Part shown: in pieces, positions 1 through 9,192 of the stretch
Layout: each line of letters opens with the position of its first letter
How positions within the stretch are numbered: the first letter of the stretch is position 1
DNA from: CAYVQE01 sp964454005
GTDB lineage: Bacteria; Myxococcota; B64-G9
DNA: 64,000 nucleotides
Assembly (NCBI GenBank): GCA_964454005.1
Contig: CAYVQE010000003.1
Location: 54,514 to 118,513 of the forward strand
Direction: 5' to 3'
Notes under the pieces: generated by a model
What the model was told of the DNA's origin: nothing
The model's input: only the letters and a program-made list of their open reading frames with translations
The model's database searches: none
Translations under genes and position numbers: made by a program

Positions 1-1
1 C

Positions 2-43
2 ATCAACACCACCGCCCTGGAGATCATGGCAGGTTGGCGGTAG
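2..43 (+). CDS. Possible 3' end of a gene cut by the window edge
   Basis: A plus-strand frame is open from the window edge and stops at a TAG four bases before the end of the converging DUF1295 gene. Only 13 codons are visible (ending ...EIMAGWR), so no family can be named. It fits the tight convergent packing seen elsewhere in the window, but an open frame this short could be chance. Confidence 0.3.
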   Translation: MNTTALEIMAGWR

Positions 44-47
44 CCGC

Positions 48-956
48 TCAGGTCCGCGGTGGCCAGGGCACGATGGCCGACACCCGCCGCAACCGCTCGG
101 CGTAGCCGGGCCGCCGGGCCAGCATGCGGCGATCGATCATCGGCAAGCTGATGAAGACGAACATCAGGGTCATGGCCACGGGCCCGGCCAGCGCCGGCCA
201 CCAACCCGGATCGGCCGCCAGCGCGAACAGGTACAGACCCCACCAGAACGCGATCTCGCCGAAGTAGTTGGGGTGCCGGCTCCAGCGCCACAGCCCGTGC
301 TCCAGCACGGCCTCCGGCGGGGGTTGCGAGCGGCGAAAGCGACGCAGCTGGCGATCGGCGGTCAGCTCGATGAGGATCGCCCCCAGGGTCACCGCTGCCG
401 CCAAACCGTCCAGCCAGCCGACCGGACGCGGTGAGGTCAGCGCCGGCCAGGCGCTGATCAGCGAGCCGAAGACCATCAGGGTGGGGAACAGCTGGATGCC
501 GGCGAGCGACGCCGGCCAGTACCAGCGCCCGGTCTTGCGCCGGATGTCGACATAGCGCCAGTCCTCGTGGTCCAGCCCGCTCCAACCCCGGATCCAGTTC
601 CAGGTCAGCCGGAAGCCCCACAGGCCGATCAGGCCCAGGACCAGTGCCTCCCGCAGCGGCGCGCCCACCGGGCCAGCCGGCCAAAAGGCCCAGAATAGAG
701 CGATTGCGATGGGCACCAGGCTCCAGTAGGGATCGTAGAAACTGGAGTTGTCGAAGACCACCGAGAAGCCGAAGACCACCGCCGTAGCCAGTAGATCGGC
801 CAACAGCGCGATCCAGATCGGATGCAGCTGGTCGATGGCCAGGCCCAGGGCCACCGCCGCACCGATCGCCGCCACATAGGCCGACCCGACCAGGGCCAAC
901 GCCCCGGCCCGGCCGCCGCCATCGGCCGCCTCCTCTGTCCGCCGCCGCATCGTCAT
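48..956 (-). CDS. DUF1295 (steroid 5-alpha-reductase-like) integral membrane protein
   Basis: This 302-aa polytopic membrane protein matches the DUF1295 family, which is distantly related to steroid 5-alpha reductases and isoprenylcysteine methyltransferases. Several hydrophobic segments are visible. The C-terminal third carries the family signature around RHPNYFGEI, within WRWSRHPNYFGEIAFWWGLY, where the NADPH or methyl donor site lies in relatives. The ATG at 956 was chosen because GGAGAAAGGG sits directly upstream. The gene is monocistronic and diverges from the lipoprotein operon that starts at 1155. The substrate is unknown. Reduction of a lipid or sterol double bond is a family-level guess, given lipid-type enzymes near 24-30 kb. 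Confidence 0.85.
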   Translation of the reverse strand: MTMRRRTEEAADGGGRAGALALVGSAYVAAIGAAVALGLAIDQLHPIWIALLADLLATAVVFGFSVVFDNSSFYDPYWSLVPIAIALFWAFWPAGPVGAPLREALVLGLIGLWGFRLTWNWIRGWSGLDHEDWRYVDIRRKTGRWYWPASLAGIQLFPTLMVFGSLISAWPALTSPRPVGWLDGLAAAVTLGAILIELTADRQLRRFRRSQPPPEAVLEHGLWRWSRHPNYFGEIAFWWGLYLFALAADPGWWPALAGPVAMTLMFVFISLPMIDRRMLARRPGYAERLRRVSAIVPWPPRT

Positions 957-1154
957 CCCTTTCTCCGCCGACCCGCAGTCCCAGCGCAGGCGCTCGGTCT
1001 CCGAACGGGGGTATACCGCCCGCGGCTCGCTGCATCAAACCAAAACCCGGCGCCGGGAGCGGCGATTGACGAGCCGGCCGATCCCTGCCAGGATTGGCCA
1101 AACCACGAATGCCGAAACGATGCATTGTTGCGGCCGAAGGCTGTGGAGGAGAAC

Positions 1155-3938
1155 ATGACGTCAATCGGAAACATACCCTTTCGGCTGCCCGCCGGCCCGC
1201 TCCTGCTGGGACTGGTGGGCCTGTTGGGACTGCCCGCCGGCTGCGGCGGCGGGGGTCCGGAATGCGGCGCCGGCACCACCGCCGTCGACGGCCGCTGCGT
1301 GCCCGACATCGGCGCCTGCGCCGCGGGCACCGAGTTGCAGGACGGTCGCTGCGTGCCGAGCTGCGGCGAGGATCGGTACTGGGACGGCGAGGCCTGCGCC
1401 GAGGTGCCCGAGTGCGCCGCCGGAACCACCTTCGACCCCGACAGCGGCCTCTGCCAGCCCGCCTGCGACAGCGGGCAATACTGGGACGGCAGCGCCTGCG
1501 TGGCGGTACCGGACTGCGGTCCGGGGACCAGCTTCGATGAGGAGAGCGGCGGCTGCGTGCCGGATGCCGACGCCTGCGCGCCCGGCACCAGTCTGCAGGA
1601 CGGCCGCTGCGTGCCGGATCTGGAGTGCGGTCCGGGTGCTCACGTCGAGGACGGCCAGTGCGTTCCCGATCGCCTGCCCGATCCCGACGTACCCGAGGCC
1701 GAGGTCGATGGGGCCACGGCCGAGTTCGACCCGCCGGCCGCCGGCGAGACCGTCAGCCTGGGCGGTACCGTGGATGCGCCGGTGGACAAGAACGAAGACG
1801 GCCAGCCGGATTCGGACTGGGACGCCTTCGCCTTCGAGGCCGAGTCGGGCACCTGGCTGCGCATCGAAGCCGTGTCCGAGGGCGCTGCGCTGCCGGCCTT
1901 TCTCATCGACTACGAGGAGACGGACGCGGAAGGCAACCTGTTGTGGCGGCGGCTGGCGCTGAATCCGACCAGCCGCTCCTGCCAGCGCGAGGTCTACCTG
2001 CCCTACAGCGGCCGCTACACCATCTGGGTGTCGGACTACAACCACGTGGCCGCCTACCTGTTCGGCTACGGCACGGTGCCGGTGGGCGGTGAGGACTTCA
2101 CCTACTTCGTCCGCGTCGACAACCTCGGCCAGCCCGAACCGTCCCCGCTGGGACTGCCCTACGCCGAGACCGATGACCTGTCCGACGGCCGACTGGGCTT
2201 CTACGCGCTGGAGAGCTTGACGGCCGGCGATCTGGTCGAGGTGACCGCCCGACCGGTGGTGCCGCAAGATGCCGCTGAATCGGACGTCTACCCGGCCCTG
2301 CTGATCTTCGACGACCAAGGCCAGCTGCTGGCGCACTACGTCTCCTACGGCACCTGGGAGTCGGCCGCGGCTTTGGTCTACGCCGCCGGCGGCGGTGACT
2401 TCCTGATCGTGCGCGACTTCTTCCTGACCATCGGCGGCCGTCCCCTGGTCGACGTGATGGCGCGGCCGCTGCAGCCGACCGATTGCGCGACCAGCGACTG
2501 CTCGCAGGCCTCGGTCAGCGATCAGCTCAGCCTGCTGCTGCGCTGGGAGCTGGATGCCGGCGATCTGTTCGTGGCCGGCACCTACTTCCCGCCCGCTGGC
2601 CAGACCATGATCCACCAGACCCTGTTCGACGCCGACTTCAACACCCTGATCGAACAGACGATGGTGCATCCGGCGCAACACGGCGCGGCCTGGGCCTACG
2701 CCGAGCAGCCCACCGCCGTCTACCTGTGGCTGCGCTGGGGCGACGGGGCCCCGGTGGGCGAAGCCGCCATCGACGCGCGCACCATCGCCACCCCGGCCAT
2801 CGAGCCGGACCAGGCGCTGGACGGGCTGGAGTTCCACGACATGCCGCCGGGCACGCTGTATCCGGCCGGGGCGCTGCACTTTAGCGGCCTGGGTGGCAAG
2901 CTGTTGTTTTTCTCCGAGCCGACGGTGCAGGGCGGCGCGCCGAACCAGCCTTTCGCATCGTTGGTCACGCCGCGGCTGCAGCGGATGGGGCCGGTGGTCG
3001 ACACTGGTGCCTGGAACTTCCCGGACGGTTTCGTCACCCCACTGTTCACCTACGTGCGCGACGACGGCCACTACCTGCACTGGCTCAACGACCCCGGCGG
3101 CGACCTGACCGGGGCGACCTACGGCCTCGAGATGAGCACATACGATCCCGAAGTGCTCGAACGCCCCACCGTGGACCAACCGGTGCGCCTGGAGATGCAG
3201 TCGCCCGGCAACCTGCGCTTCTATACCTTCGAAGCGGGCCGCAACCAGTACGTCGAGATCACCGTCGAGCCGGTGCTGCTGTCCGACATCCAGCCCGAAA
3301 TCTGGGTGATGAACTTCGGCCGCGCCGTGTTCGACTGGATCGCCTACTTCTGGCGGGGCGATCCCGACGCGCCGCAGCTGGGCCTGGTGGTCGCGGAGGC
3401 GGCGCCGGCCCAGTTCGAGGATTTCACCGCGGGCTACGTCTCGCCCTACGACGGGCTGAGCATCGCCCTGATCATGGATGCCAGCGGCGATGCCGGCCCG
3501 TTCGACCTGTTCAACATCGAGCTCAGCGTTCCGCCGCCGCCGGACAACGACCAGTGCGAGGCGGCCGAGACCATCGAGCTGAACGGCGACGGCCAGGCCA
3601 GCATCACGGCCAGCAACTTGACCGCCACCGACGACGTGTCCGACCCGGGCTGTACCGGCCGCTTGGCCGCAGGCCCGGACGTCTTCTACCGGCTCGATCT
3701 GCAGGCCGGTCAGACGGTGGCCGTCGAGCTGGACACCGAGGAGTTCAACTCGGCGCTGACCCTGTTCACCGACTGCGCCGATCCGGCCGGCAGCTGCGTG
3801 GCCGGCTCGGACAGCGGCCGGCCCGAGACCGTCGAGTACACGGTACCCGACGGCGCCGGCGGAACCTACCGCATCGGCGTCGACGCCGGTGGCCGCGGCG
3901 GCACCTTCACGCTTTCGGTCAGCGTCAGCGGCCCGTGA
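1155..3938 (+). CDS. Large Cys-rich lipoprotein with C-terminal PPC-like domain
   Basis: This 927-aa predicted lipoprotein has a signal peptide ending in LPAGC (Cys30), so it should be lipidated and displayed at the envelope. Residues about 33-180 form a Cys-rich stalk of short repeats of the type C-x-G-T-x(n)-G-x-C-x-P. A long body rich in beta strands follows. The last ~125 residues (from NDQCEAAE) resemble a bacterial pre-peptidase C-terminal (PPC) domain. The ATG at 1155 follows GGAGGAG and gives a proper signal peptide, so upstream in-frame codons are not used. It is the first gene of a three-lipoprotein run and a paralogue of the next gene, with the same stalk and matching body segments. 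No catalytic motif was found. A surface adhesion or binding role is only a guess. Confidence 0.85.
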   Translation: MTSIGNIPFRLPAGPLLLGLVGLLGLPAGCGGGGPECGAGTTAVDGRCVPDIGACAAGTELQDGRCVPSCGEDRYWDGEACAEVPECAAGTTFDPDSGLCQPACDSGQYWDGSACVAVPDCGPGTSFDEESGGCVPDADACAPGTSLQDGRCVPDLECGPGAHVEDGQCVPDRLPDPDVPEAEVDGATAEFDPPAAGETVSLGGTVDAPVDKNEDGQPDSDWDAFAFEAESGTWLRIEAVSEGAALPAFLIDYEETDAEGNLLWRRLALNPTSRSCQREVYLPYSGRYTIWVSDYNHVAAYLFGYGTVPVGGEDFTYFVRVDNLGQPEPSPLGLPYAETDDLSDGRLGFYALESLTAGDLVEVTARPVVPQDAAESDVYPALLIFDDQGQLLAHYVSYGTWESAAALVYAAGGGDFLIVRDFFLTIGGRPLVDVMARPLQPTDCATSDCSQASVSDQLSLLLRWELDAGDLFVAGTYFPPAGQTMIHQTLFDADFNTLIEQTMVHPAQHGAAWAYAEQPTAVYLWLRWGDGAPVGEAAIDARTIATPAIEPDQALDGLEFHDMPPGTLYPAGALHFSGLGGKLLFFSEPTVQGGAPNQPFASLVTPRLQRMGPVVDTGAWNFPDGFVTPLFTYVRDDGHYLHWLNDPGGDLTGATYGLEMSTYDPEVLERPTVDQPVRLEMQSPGNLRFYTFEAGRNQYVEITVEPVLLSDIQPEIWVMNFGRAVFDWIAYFWRGDPDAPQLGLVVAEAAPAQFEDFTAGYVSPYDGLSIALIMDASGDAGPFDLFNIELSVPPPPDNDQCEAAETIELNGDGQASITASNLTATDDVSDPGCTGRLAAGPDVFYRLDLQAGQTVAVELDTEEFNSALTLFTDCADPAGSCVAGSDSGRPETVEYTVPDGAGGTYRIGVDAGGRGGTFTLSVSVSGP

Positions 3939-3954
3939 ACCCGAGGAGCGAACC

Positions 3955-6294
3955 ATGAACACCCGAGTCATCATATGTGGCGTCCTGGCAACGGCATTGG
4001 CCGCTGTCGGTTGCGGCGGCGGCAGCAAGGATTGCGGTGAAGGCACGACCGAACGCGGCGGCCGCTGCGTGCCCGATATCACCGGCTGCGGACCCGGCAC
4101 CGAGCAGCAGGGCGACGTCTGCGTGCCGAGTTGCCCGGACGGCGAGTACTGGGACGGCGACGCCTGTACCGCGGTGCCCGACTGTGCCCCCGGCACCACC
4201 TTCGATCCGGCCGCCGGCGAGTGCCATCCGGTTTGCGGCGAGGACCAGCGCTGGGATGGAACGGATTGTGTGCCGATCTGCGCCTCGGGCACCCAGCTCG
4301 ATCCGAACAGCGGCACCTGCCAGCCGGCGCCCGACACCTGCGCCGAAGGCACCAGCTGGCAGGACGGCCAGTGCGTACCGGATCTAGTCTGCGGTCCGGG
4401 AACCCACCCGGAGCAGGACCAGTGCGTCCCCGACAGCCTGCCCGACGCCGACGTGACCGAGACCGGCGACCCGGAGCAGGCGGCGGCCTTCGATCTGCCG
4501 GCGGCCGGCGAGCAGATCGGCCTGGGCGGCAACGTCGACACGCCGGCCGATGACAACGGCGACGGCTACGTCGAAGCCAGCTGGGACGCATTCGCCTTCA
4601 CCGCACCGGCCGGCACCTGGCTGCGCATCGAGACGGCCTCCGGCGGACAGGCCCTGCCGGCCTTCATCGTCATGTCGGCCGCGGTGGACGAGGAGGGCCG
4701 CGCCCTGTTCGTGCGCTATGGATTCGAGTCGGTGGGCCCGGCCGCCGCCCGCGAGGTCTTCCTGCCGCGCGCCGGTGACTACGCGCTGCTGATCAGCGAT
4801 GCGCACAACTTCCTGATCGACGTCTTCGGCGCCGGCTTCTTGCCGGTCGGCGGCGAGGGCTTCGGTTACTACTGCAGCCTGGAGAACCTGGGCACGCCGC
4901 AACCGGCCGCCGCCGAACCGCTGCCCTACGCCGACGCCGGCAGCCTGGACGACGGCGGGCTGCGCTTCTACAGCCTGGACGCCATGATGCTGCGCGACGT
5001 GCTGGCGCTGCGCTCGGCGGGCACGCCCATCGAGGACGCGCTGAGCGATCTGATCCCGGTGCTGATGCTCTTCGGTCCGGACGGGGCCTTGCTGCGCGAG
5101 GTCTCCGGCGGCTGGACCGACGATGCGGCCAGCATCGTGCCTTTGACGAGCGATGGCGCCTACCTGTTGGTGCAGGATTTCATGCTGGCCAAGGGAGCGG
5201 CCCGCGACTTCGCCGTCGAGGCCTGGCTGGAGCCGGTCGAGGATTGCACCGGCGGCGGCTGCGCTCCGAGCGAGCTGGATGCCGGCGAGCACCGGTTGCT
5301 GAGCTGGGATCTGCTGGCCGGCGACTTCTTCTTGTTCAACGCCACCGTGCCCGAGCAGGCCGAGGAGAACCTGCGGGTGGAGCTGCGCGGGCCGGACTTC
5401 GAGCTGATCAGCGAGGCCTCGGCCGGGTCGAGCTGGAACCGTTGGGACCACCTGGTCGCAGTCGAGGACACCTGGGTCTACCTGTGGATCAGCGGCTGGA
5501 CGGGCGATGCGGTGCCGGACTGGGACCTGCAGATCGTCCACCAGCCCCTGCCGTTGGCCGCGGCCGGCGGCTTGACCGCTGTGCCCGCGTACGACATGCC
5601 GCAAGAGACCATCGCCGACTGCGGCCTGACGCGCTTTGCCGGTGCGGCCGGTCAGGTGGCGGTGGTGGCCGACTTCATCCCCCACGACCCGGGCCGGGCT
5701 TGGGTCGATCCGGCCCAGCGCATCAGCGATCTCGATCTGCGGCAGCTGGGCCCAGCCTGGGATCCGCGCGGCGAGACCATCGCGGCGCTGCAGCCGGCCA
5801 TGGGCTGGTTGCCCGAGGACGGGCTCTACCTGCACCGGGCGCTGGACGAAGGCGATGGGGCCGCCATCGCCGGGGGCAGCTACGAGGTGCAGATCGAGCT
5901 GATCGACCCCGAGCCGCTCGACACCCCGGGCCCGGGGGCACCTGCGATCGCCGCCGATCGCCAGCTGCACGCCGCAGCCGAGATGGCGCTGTTCACCTTC
6001 CCGGCGGATTCCGGCATCGGTTACCAGGTCGAGGTGCGCCCGGAGGACGGTGCCGGGCTGCAGCCGCGGCTGCGCGTGCTGTCCTTCGGCTCGCGTTACC
6101 AGGACAGCTGGACGCCGCACGCCGAGCGCCGGGAGCTGGGTCTGATCGACGCCGCCGAGGCGGCCGCGCCGGGCGAGGCGACCTCGCTGACGGTGGGCGC
6201 ACCCTACGACGGCCCGCTGGTGATCGCCGTGCTCGACGTGGGCAGCGGCAATACCGCCGAAGGCTTCGAGCTGGAGGTCGGCCTGGCGCCATGA
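3955..6294 (+). CDS. Cys-rich lipoprotein, paralogue of the preceding gene
   Basis: This 779-aa lipoprotein has a short signal peptide ending in AAVGC (Cys20). It lies 16 bp downstream of its paralogue and has its own GAGGAG ribosome site. Residues about 25-160 repeat the Cys-rich stalk of the upstream gene almost motif for motif (for example DGEYWDGDACTAVPDC against a near copy there). The body also aligns, for example around AGTWLRIET and DVFGAGFLPVGGE. Unlike the upstream protein it ends without the PPC-like domain, so either the first copy gained that domain or this one lost it. The stop overlaps the next start by ATGA. The function is unknown. Tandem duplication is the clearest inference. 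Confidence 0.85.
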   Translation: MNTRVIICGVLATALAAVGCGGGSKDCGEGTTERGGRCVPDITGCGPGTEQQGDVCVPSCPDGEYWDGDACTAVPDCAPGTTFDPAAGECHPVCGEDQRWDGTDCVPICASGTQLDPNSGTCQPAPDTCAEGTSWQDGQCVPDLVCGPGTHPEQDQCVPDSLPDADVTETGDPEQAAAFDLPAAGEQIGLGGNVDTPADDNGDGYVEASWDAFAFTAPAGTWLRIETASGGQALPAFIVMSAAVDEEGRALFVRYGFESVGPAAAREVFLPRAGDYALLISDAHNFLIDVFGAGFLPVGGEGFGYYCSLENLGTPQPAAAEPLPYADAGSLDDGGLRFYSLDAMMLRDVLALRSAGTPIEDALSDLIPVLMLFGPDGALLREVSGGWTDDAASIVPLTSDGAYLLVQDFMLAKGAARDFAVEAWLEPVEDCTGGGCAPSELDAGEHRLLSWDLLAGDFFLFNATVPEQAEENLRVELRGPDFELISEASAGSSWNRWDHLVAVEDTWVYLWISGWTGDAVPDWDLQIVHQPLPLAAAGGLTAVPAYDMPQETIADCGLTRFAGAAGQVAVVADFIPHDPGRAWVDPAQRISDLDLRQLGPAWDPRGETIAALQPAMGWLPEDGLYLHRALDEGDGAAIAGGSYEVQIELIDPEPLDTPGPGAPAIAADRQLHAAAEMALFTFPADSGIGYQVEVRPEDGAGLQPRLRVLSFGSRYQDSWTPHAERRELGLIDAAEAAAPGEATSLTVGAPYDGPLVIAVLDVGSGNTAEGFELEVGLAP

Positions 6295-6851
6295 GGCGGA
6301 CGCAGCGCCATCGGCGGCACACAGCCGCACTGCTGGCCGGCGGCCCGAGGGGCCCGCGCGCGCTGGTCGCGCTGACCGGCCTGGCCCTGGCCGCGGCGGC
6401 GTGCCAGAGCTACGCTCCGGCCTTCGACAGCCTGTGCGCCGAGATCTGCGCCCAGCGGCAGACCTGCCTGGCCGGCCCCAGCGGCCAGTCCACCACCAGC
6501 CAGCGGATGTGCGAGATCGAGTGCGGCAACGAGCTGCTGCGCCTGGAGCGGGAGGCCACCCCGGCCTGCCACGACGCCCATGTGCGGCTGCTGGTCTGCC
6601 TGGCCGGGCTGGACTGCGCCGGCTTGGCGCAGCGGCTGGCAAGCGATCCGCAACCGCCGGCCGATTTGCCCTGCGGCCGCCAAGACAGCGCCCGCCAGCG
6701 TGCTTGCCAGGCCGTCGAATGCGTGGCCGACGACGACTGCCACGGCTGGGAGCGCTGCACCGAAGGCACCTGCGAGCCCCGCCCCTGCAACACCGCCGCC
6801 GACTGCCCCGAAGGCGTCTGGTGCTCCGCCGGCGCCTGCAGTCCCCTGTGA
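6291..6851 (+). CDS. Small Cys-rich lipoprotein
   Basis: This 186-aa protein has an Arg-rich N-terminus, a hydrophobic stretch and the lipobox LAAAAC (Cys38), so it should be a lipoprotein. The mature part has over twenty cysteines. It ends in two short modules of the form DDCHGWERCTEGTC and ADCPEGVWCSAGAC, a pattern common in myxobacterial surface proteins. Its ATG overlaps the stop of the previous lipoprotein (ATGA), so the two are probably translated as a coupled pair. No enzyme family was recognised. It may assemble with the two larger lipoproteins upstream. Confidence 0.8.
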   Translation: MRRTQRHRRHTAALLAGGPRGPRALVALTGLALAAAACQSYAPAFDSLCAEICAQRQTCLAGPSGQSTTSQRMCEIECGNELLRLEREATPACHDAHVRLLVCLAGLDCAGLAQRLASDPQPPADLPCGRQDSARQRACQAVECVADDDCHGWERCTEGTCEPRPCNTAADCPEGVWCSAGACSPL

Positions 6852-6996
6852 CCGAAAGCGCGGGATCTTCTCGACCGGAAGAGCGGCCAATTCCAACGAT
6901 CGCTCAGAATCGGCAGCTCACCGGCGCCCTGGGTCGTCATTCTACCGCAAGCGTACGGCAGTGAGCCCGGTCGGACAGCCCACACTCGAGTTTGCG

Positions 6997-9192
6997 TCAC
7001 TCTCCCCTGCGCCGCAGGCCGGCGAGCGGCAGCAGCAACAGCCACCAGGTGCCGCCCGGCCGCCGCTGGCTGCAGCCGCAGCCGCCGCTGATCGGGTCCG
7101 GGTTCGGATCGCCCGGATCCGGATCGTCCGCGCAGGCCGGCGCGTCGCTGCGGCTCCAGCCGCCGCTGTCGATCTCCGGGTCGCAGACCAGGCACGCATC
7201 CTCGGGCGCCGCTGTCCCGGCGGCCACGCAGCCGCCGTCGATCAGGCACCAGTCCGGCCGCAGCACCCCGCAGCGCTGTTCAACCTCGTCACAATCGACG
7301 GTACAGGCCAACCCATCGTCCCCACAGGGCACCGCACCCGCCTCACAAACCCCCGCCACACACCGCTCATCCCCATTGCAAAACACCCCGTCGCTGCACG
7401 AGGCCCCGTCGGCCGGGCTCCAGTCCTCGGCGTCATACTCGGGCTGGCAGGTCGAGCAGGGCGCGTCCGGTGCGGCCGCACCGGCTGCGACGCAACCGCC
7501 GTCGATCAGGCACCAGCTTGGTTGCAGCACCCCGCAGCGCTGGCTGGCCTCGTCGCAATCGGCCGTACAGTCCAGACCGTCGTCGGCGCAGGGCGCCTGG
7601 ACCGCCTGACATATCCCGCCGGAGCACTGCTCGGCCCCGTTGCAGAACAGCCCATCGCTGCAGTCGTTGCTGTCGTCGGCGCTCCAGCCGTGCGGATCGC
7701 GATCCGGCTGGCAGCTCTGGCAGGGGTTGTCCGGCCGGCTCTGGCCGGCCGCGATGCAGCTGTCTTCGATCAGGCACCAGCCCGGCTGCAGCACCCCGCA
7801 GACCCGGCCGGCCTCGTCGCAGTCGAGCGTACAGGCCAGCCCGTCGTCGGCACAGGGCGCAGAGCCCGCCTGACACACGCCTGCGGCGCACTGCTCGGCC
7901 CCGTTGCAGAACAGCCCGTCGCTGCAGTCGTTGCTGTCGTCGGCGCTCCAATCGTTGCGATCGATCTCGGGTCTGCATTCCCGGCAAGCGTTGTTCGGAT
8001 CGGGTGTGCCCGCTTCATGACAAGCCTGGCCGATAAAGCACACGTCATCGCCGGCCGCATCGACCGCCACCTGCCAGGTGTGCTCCGCCAGCAGCAGCCC
8101 GCCGGGATCGTTGCGCACCTGGGCGGTGGCATCGCTCACCGCGACGTGGATGTGGTGATCGCCCGGATCCAGGTTCCAACCTTCGAGCGTATAGCTGCGT
8201 TGGCCGCTCTGGACCGGGGCGCCGTCGACCGACCAGGTCACCACCAGCTCATCCGGCAGCGGCTCCGGGGTGGCCACGGTCAGCTCCGCGCTGTCGCAGG
8301 CGCCCAATGCCAGCGGCGAGGCCGGGGCGGTCGAGTCGATGGGCGAGACCCGATCGTAGACCGCCAGCACCAGCGCCTCGGCACACACCGTGCAGAAGCC
8401 CGCACCCAGCGCACGCATGGTGCAGTTCAGCTCCGGCCGATAGACGCCGCTCGATTGATAGCGGGCACCCTCGAACAGCCCGACCACCGCGGCCCAGCCG
8501 GCGTTTTCAGGGGTGGGCAGGGGGGTGGCGGCGTCGATCCAGAGGTTCCACTTGATCAGCTCGCGCTCGGTCCTGGTGGTGGCGTTGGGCTCCGGGCAAT
8601 CGGCGCCGCAGCCGGGATAGCCCGGGTACGGATCCTCGTACTCGTCGGCCAGGCCGCCGAAGGTGTGGCCGAACTCGTGGATGGCCACTTCCCCGGCCAG
8701 GCCGTGGATGGAGAAAACGGCCATCGGGCCGCCCGAGCCGCCGTACTTGGGATCGTTGACGATGACGAAGATCACGTCGAACTCGGGCACGTGGTCGCTG
8801 GCCGCAGCCCAGACCGCGCCCTGGTCGACGCACAGCAGCCGGTCGATGCCGTAGCAGCCGTAGTTGGCACCCAGGGCGGTATCCCGATCGGCGCCGTAGC
8901 TGCCGTTGTCGGCACCGCGCTCGTTGGATACGACGTGCACCAGCGAGACATTGAAGTAGTAGCGGTACTGGCCGAAGGGCGCCGCTTGCCAAAAGTCGGC
9001 CAAAAAAGCAGCGACGTCGTCGCTGAGCTGCTGCTGGTCGACGTCGCGATAGCCGTCGCCCAGCACCACCAGGTCGATGCGGTTGCCTGGCTCCCCGACC
9101 TGCTGCAACACCTCGACCTCCCAGGCGCCGGCCGGGCCGGCGATGGACAGAGACACCAGGGCTGCGGCGAGCTGACAGACGCGGCGGCTCAT
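6997..9192 (-). CDS. Secreted M64-type (IgA peptidase-like) zinc metallopeptidase with MYXO-CTERM-like anchor
   Basis: This 731-aa protein has a signal peptide (residues 1-23), then a peptidase M64 domain. The domain opens with LVVLGDGYRD (41-50) and carries the zinc motif HEFGHTFGGLADEY (172-185; His172, Glu173 and His176 in HExxH, plus the downstream Asp/Glu). A beta-sandwich-like segment (~300-390) follows. Three and a half copies of an 88-residue Cys-rich repeat come next, encoded by 264-bp DNA repeats. The C-terminus has a GCGC motif, a hydrophobic stretch and LRRRGE, matching the MYXO-CTERM sorting pattern. The protein is therefore probably displayed on the outer surface on a Cys-rich stalk. 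Its start overlaps the stop of the small exported protein upstream (ATGA). Confidence 0.9.
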   Translation of the reverse strand: MSRRVCQLAAALVSLSIAGPAGAWEVEVLQQVGEPGNRIDLVVLGDGYRDVDQQQLSDDVAAFLADFWQAAPFGQYRYYFNVSLVHVVSNERGADNGSYGADRDTALGANYGCYGIDRLLCVDQGAVWAAASDHVPEFDVIFVIVNDPKYGGSGGPMAVFSIHGLAGEVAIHEFGHTFGGLADEYEDPYPGYPGCGADCPEPNATTRTERELIKWNLWIDAATPLPTPENAGWAAVVGLFEGARYQSSGVYRPELNCTMRALGAGFCTVCAEALVLAVYDRVSPIDSTAPASPLALGACDSAELTVATPEPLPDELVVTWSVDGAPVQSGQRSYTLEGWNLDPGDHHIHVAVSDATAQVRNDPGGLLLAEHTWQVAVDAAGDDVCFIGQACHEAGTPDPNNACRECRPEIDRNDWSADDSNDCSDGLFCNGAEQCAAGVCQAGSAPCADDGLACTLDCDEAGRVCGVLQPGWCLIEDSCIAAGQSRPDNPCQSCQPDRDPHGWSADDSNDCSDGLFCNGAEQCSGGICQAVQAPCADDGLDCTADCDEASQRCGVLQPSWCLIDGGCVAAGAAAPDAPCSTCQPEYDAEDWSPADGASCSDGVFCNGDERCVAGVCEAGAVPCGDDGLACTVDCDEVEQRCGVLRPDWCLIDGGCVAAGTAAPEDACLVCDPEIDSGGWSRSDAPACADDPDPGDPNPDPISGGCGCSQRRPGGTWWLLLLPLAGLRRRGE
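7240..8031 (-). repeat. Three tandem 264-bp repeats inside the M64 peptidase gene
   Basis: The sequence GATCAGGCACCAG recurs at 7240, 7504 and 7768, exactly 264 bp apart, with a diverged fourth start near 8032. Each unit encodes 88 residues with a fixed set of cysteines (WCLIDGGC..., CSDGLFCNGAEQC..., ACTxDCDE). The two copies nearest the catalytic domain are the most alike. The period is a multiple of three, so copies can be gained or lost without breaking the frame. Confidence 0.9.

Noticed and set aside
1161..4556. A 1131-codon frame antisense to the lipoprotein genes
   Set aside because: It follows from high GC and codon bias on the other strand. There is no domain or ribosome site, and the sense genes have signal peptides and families.
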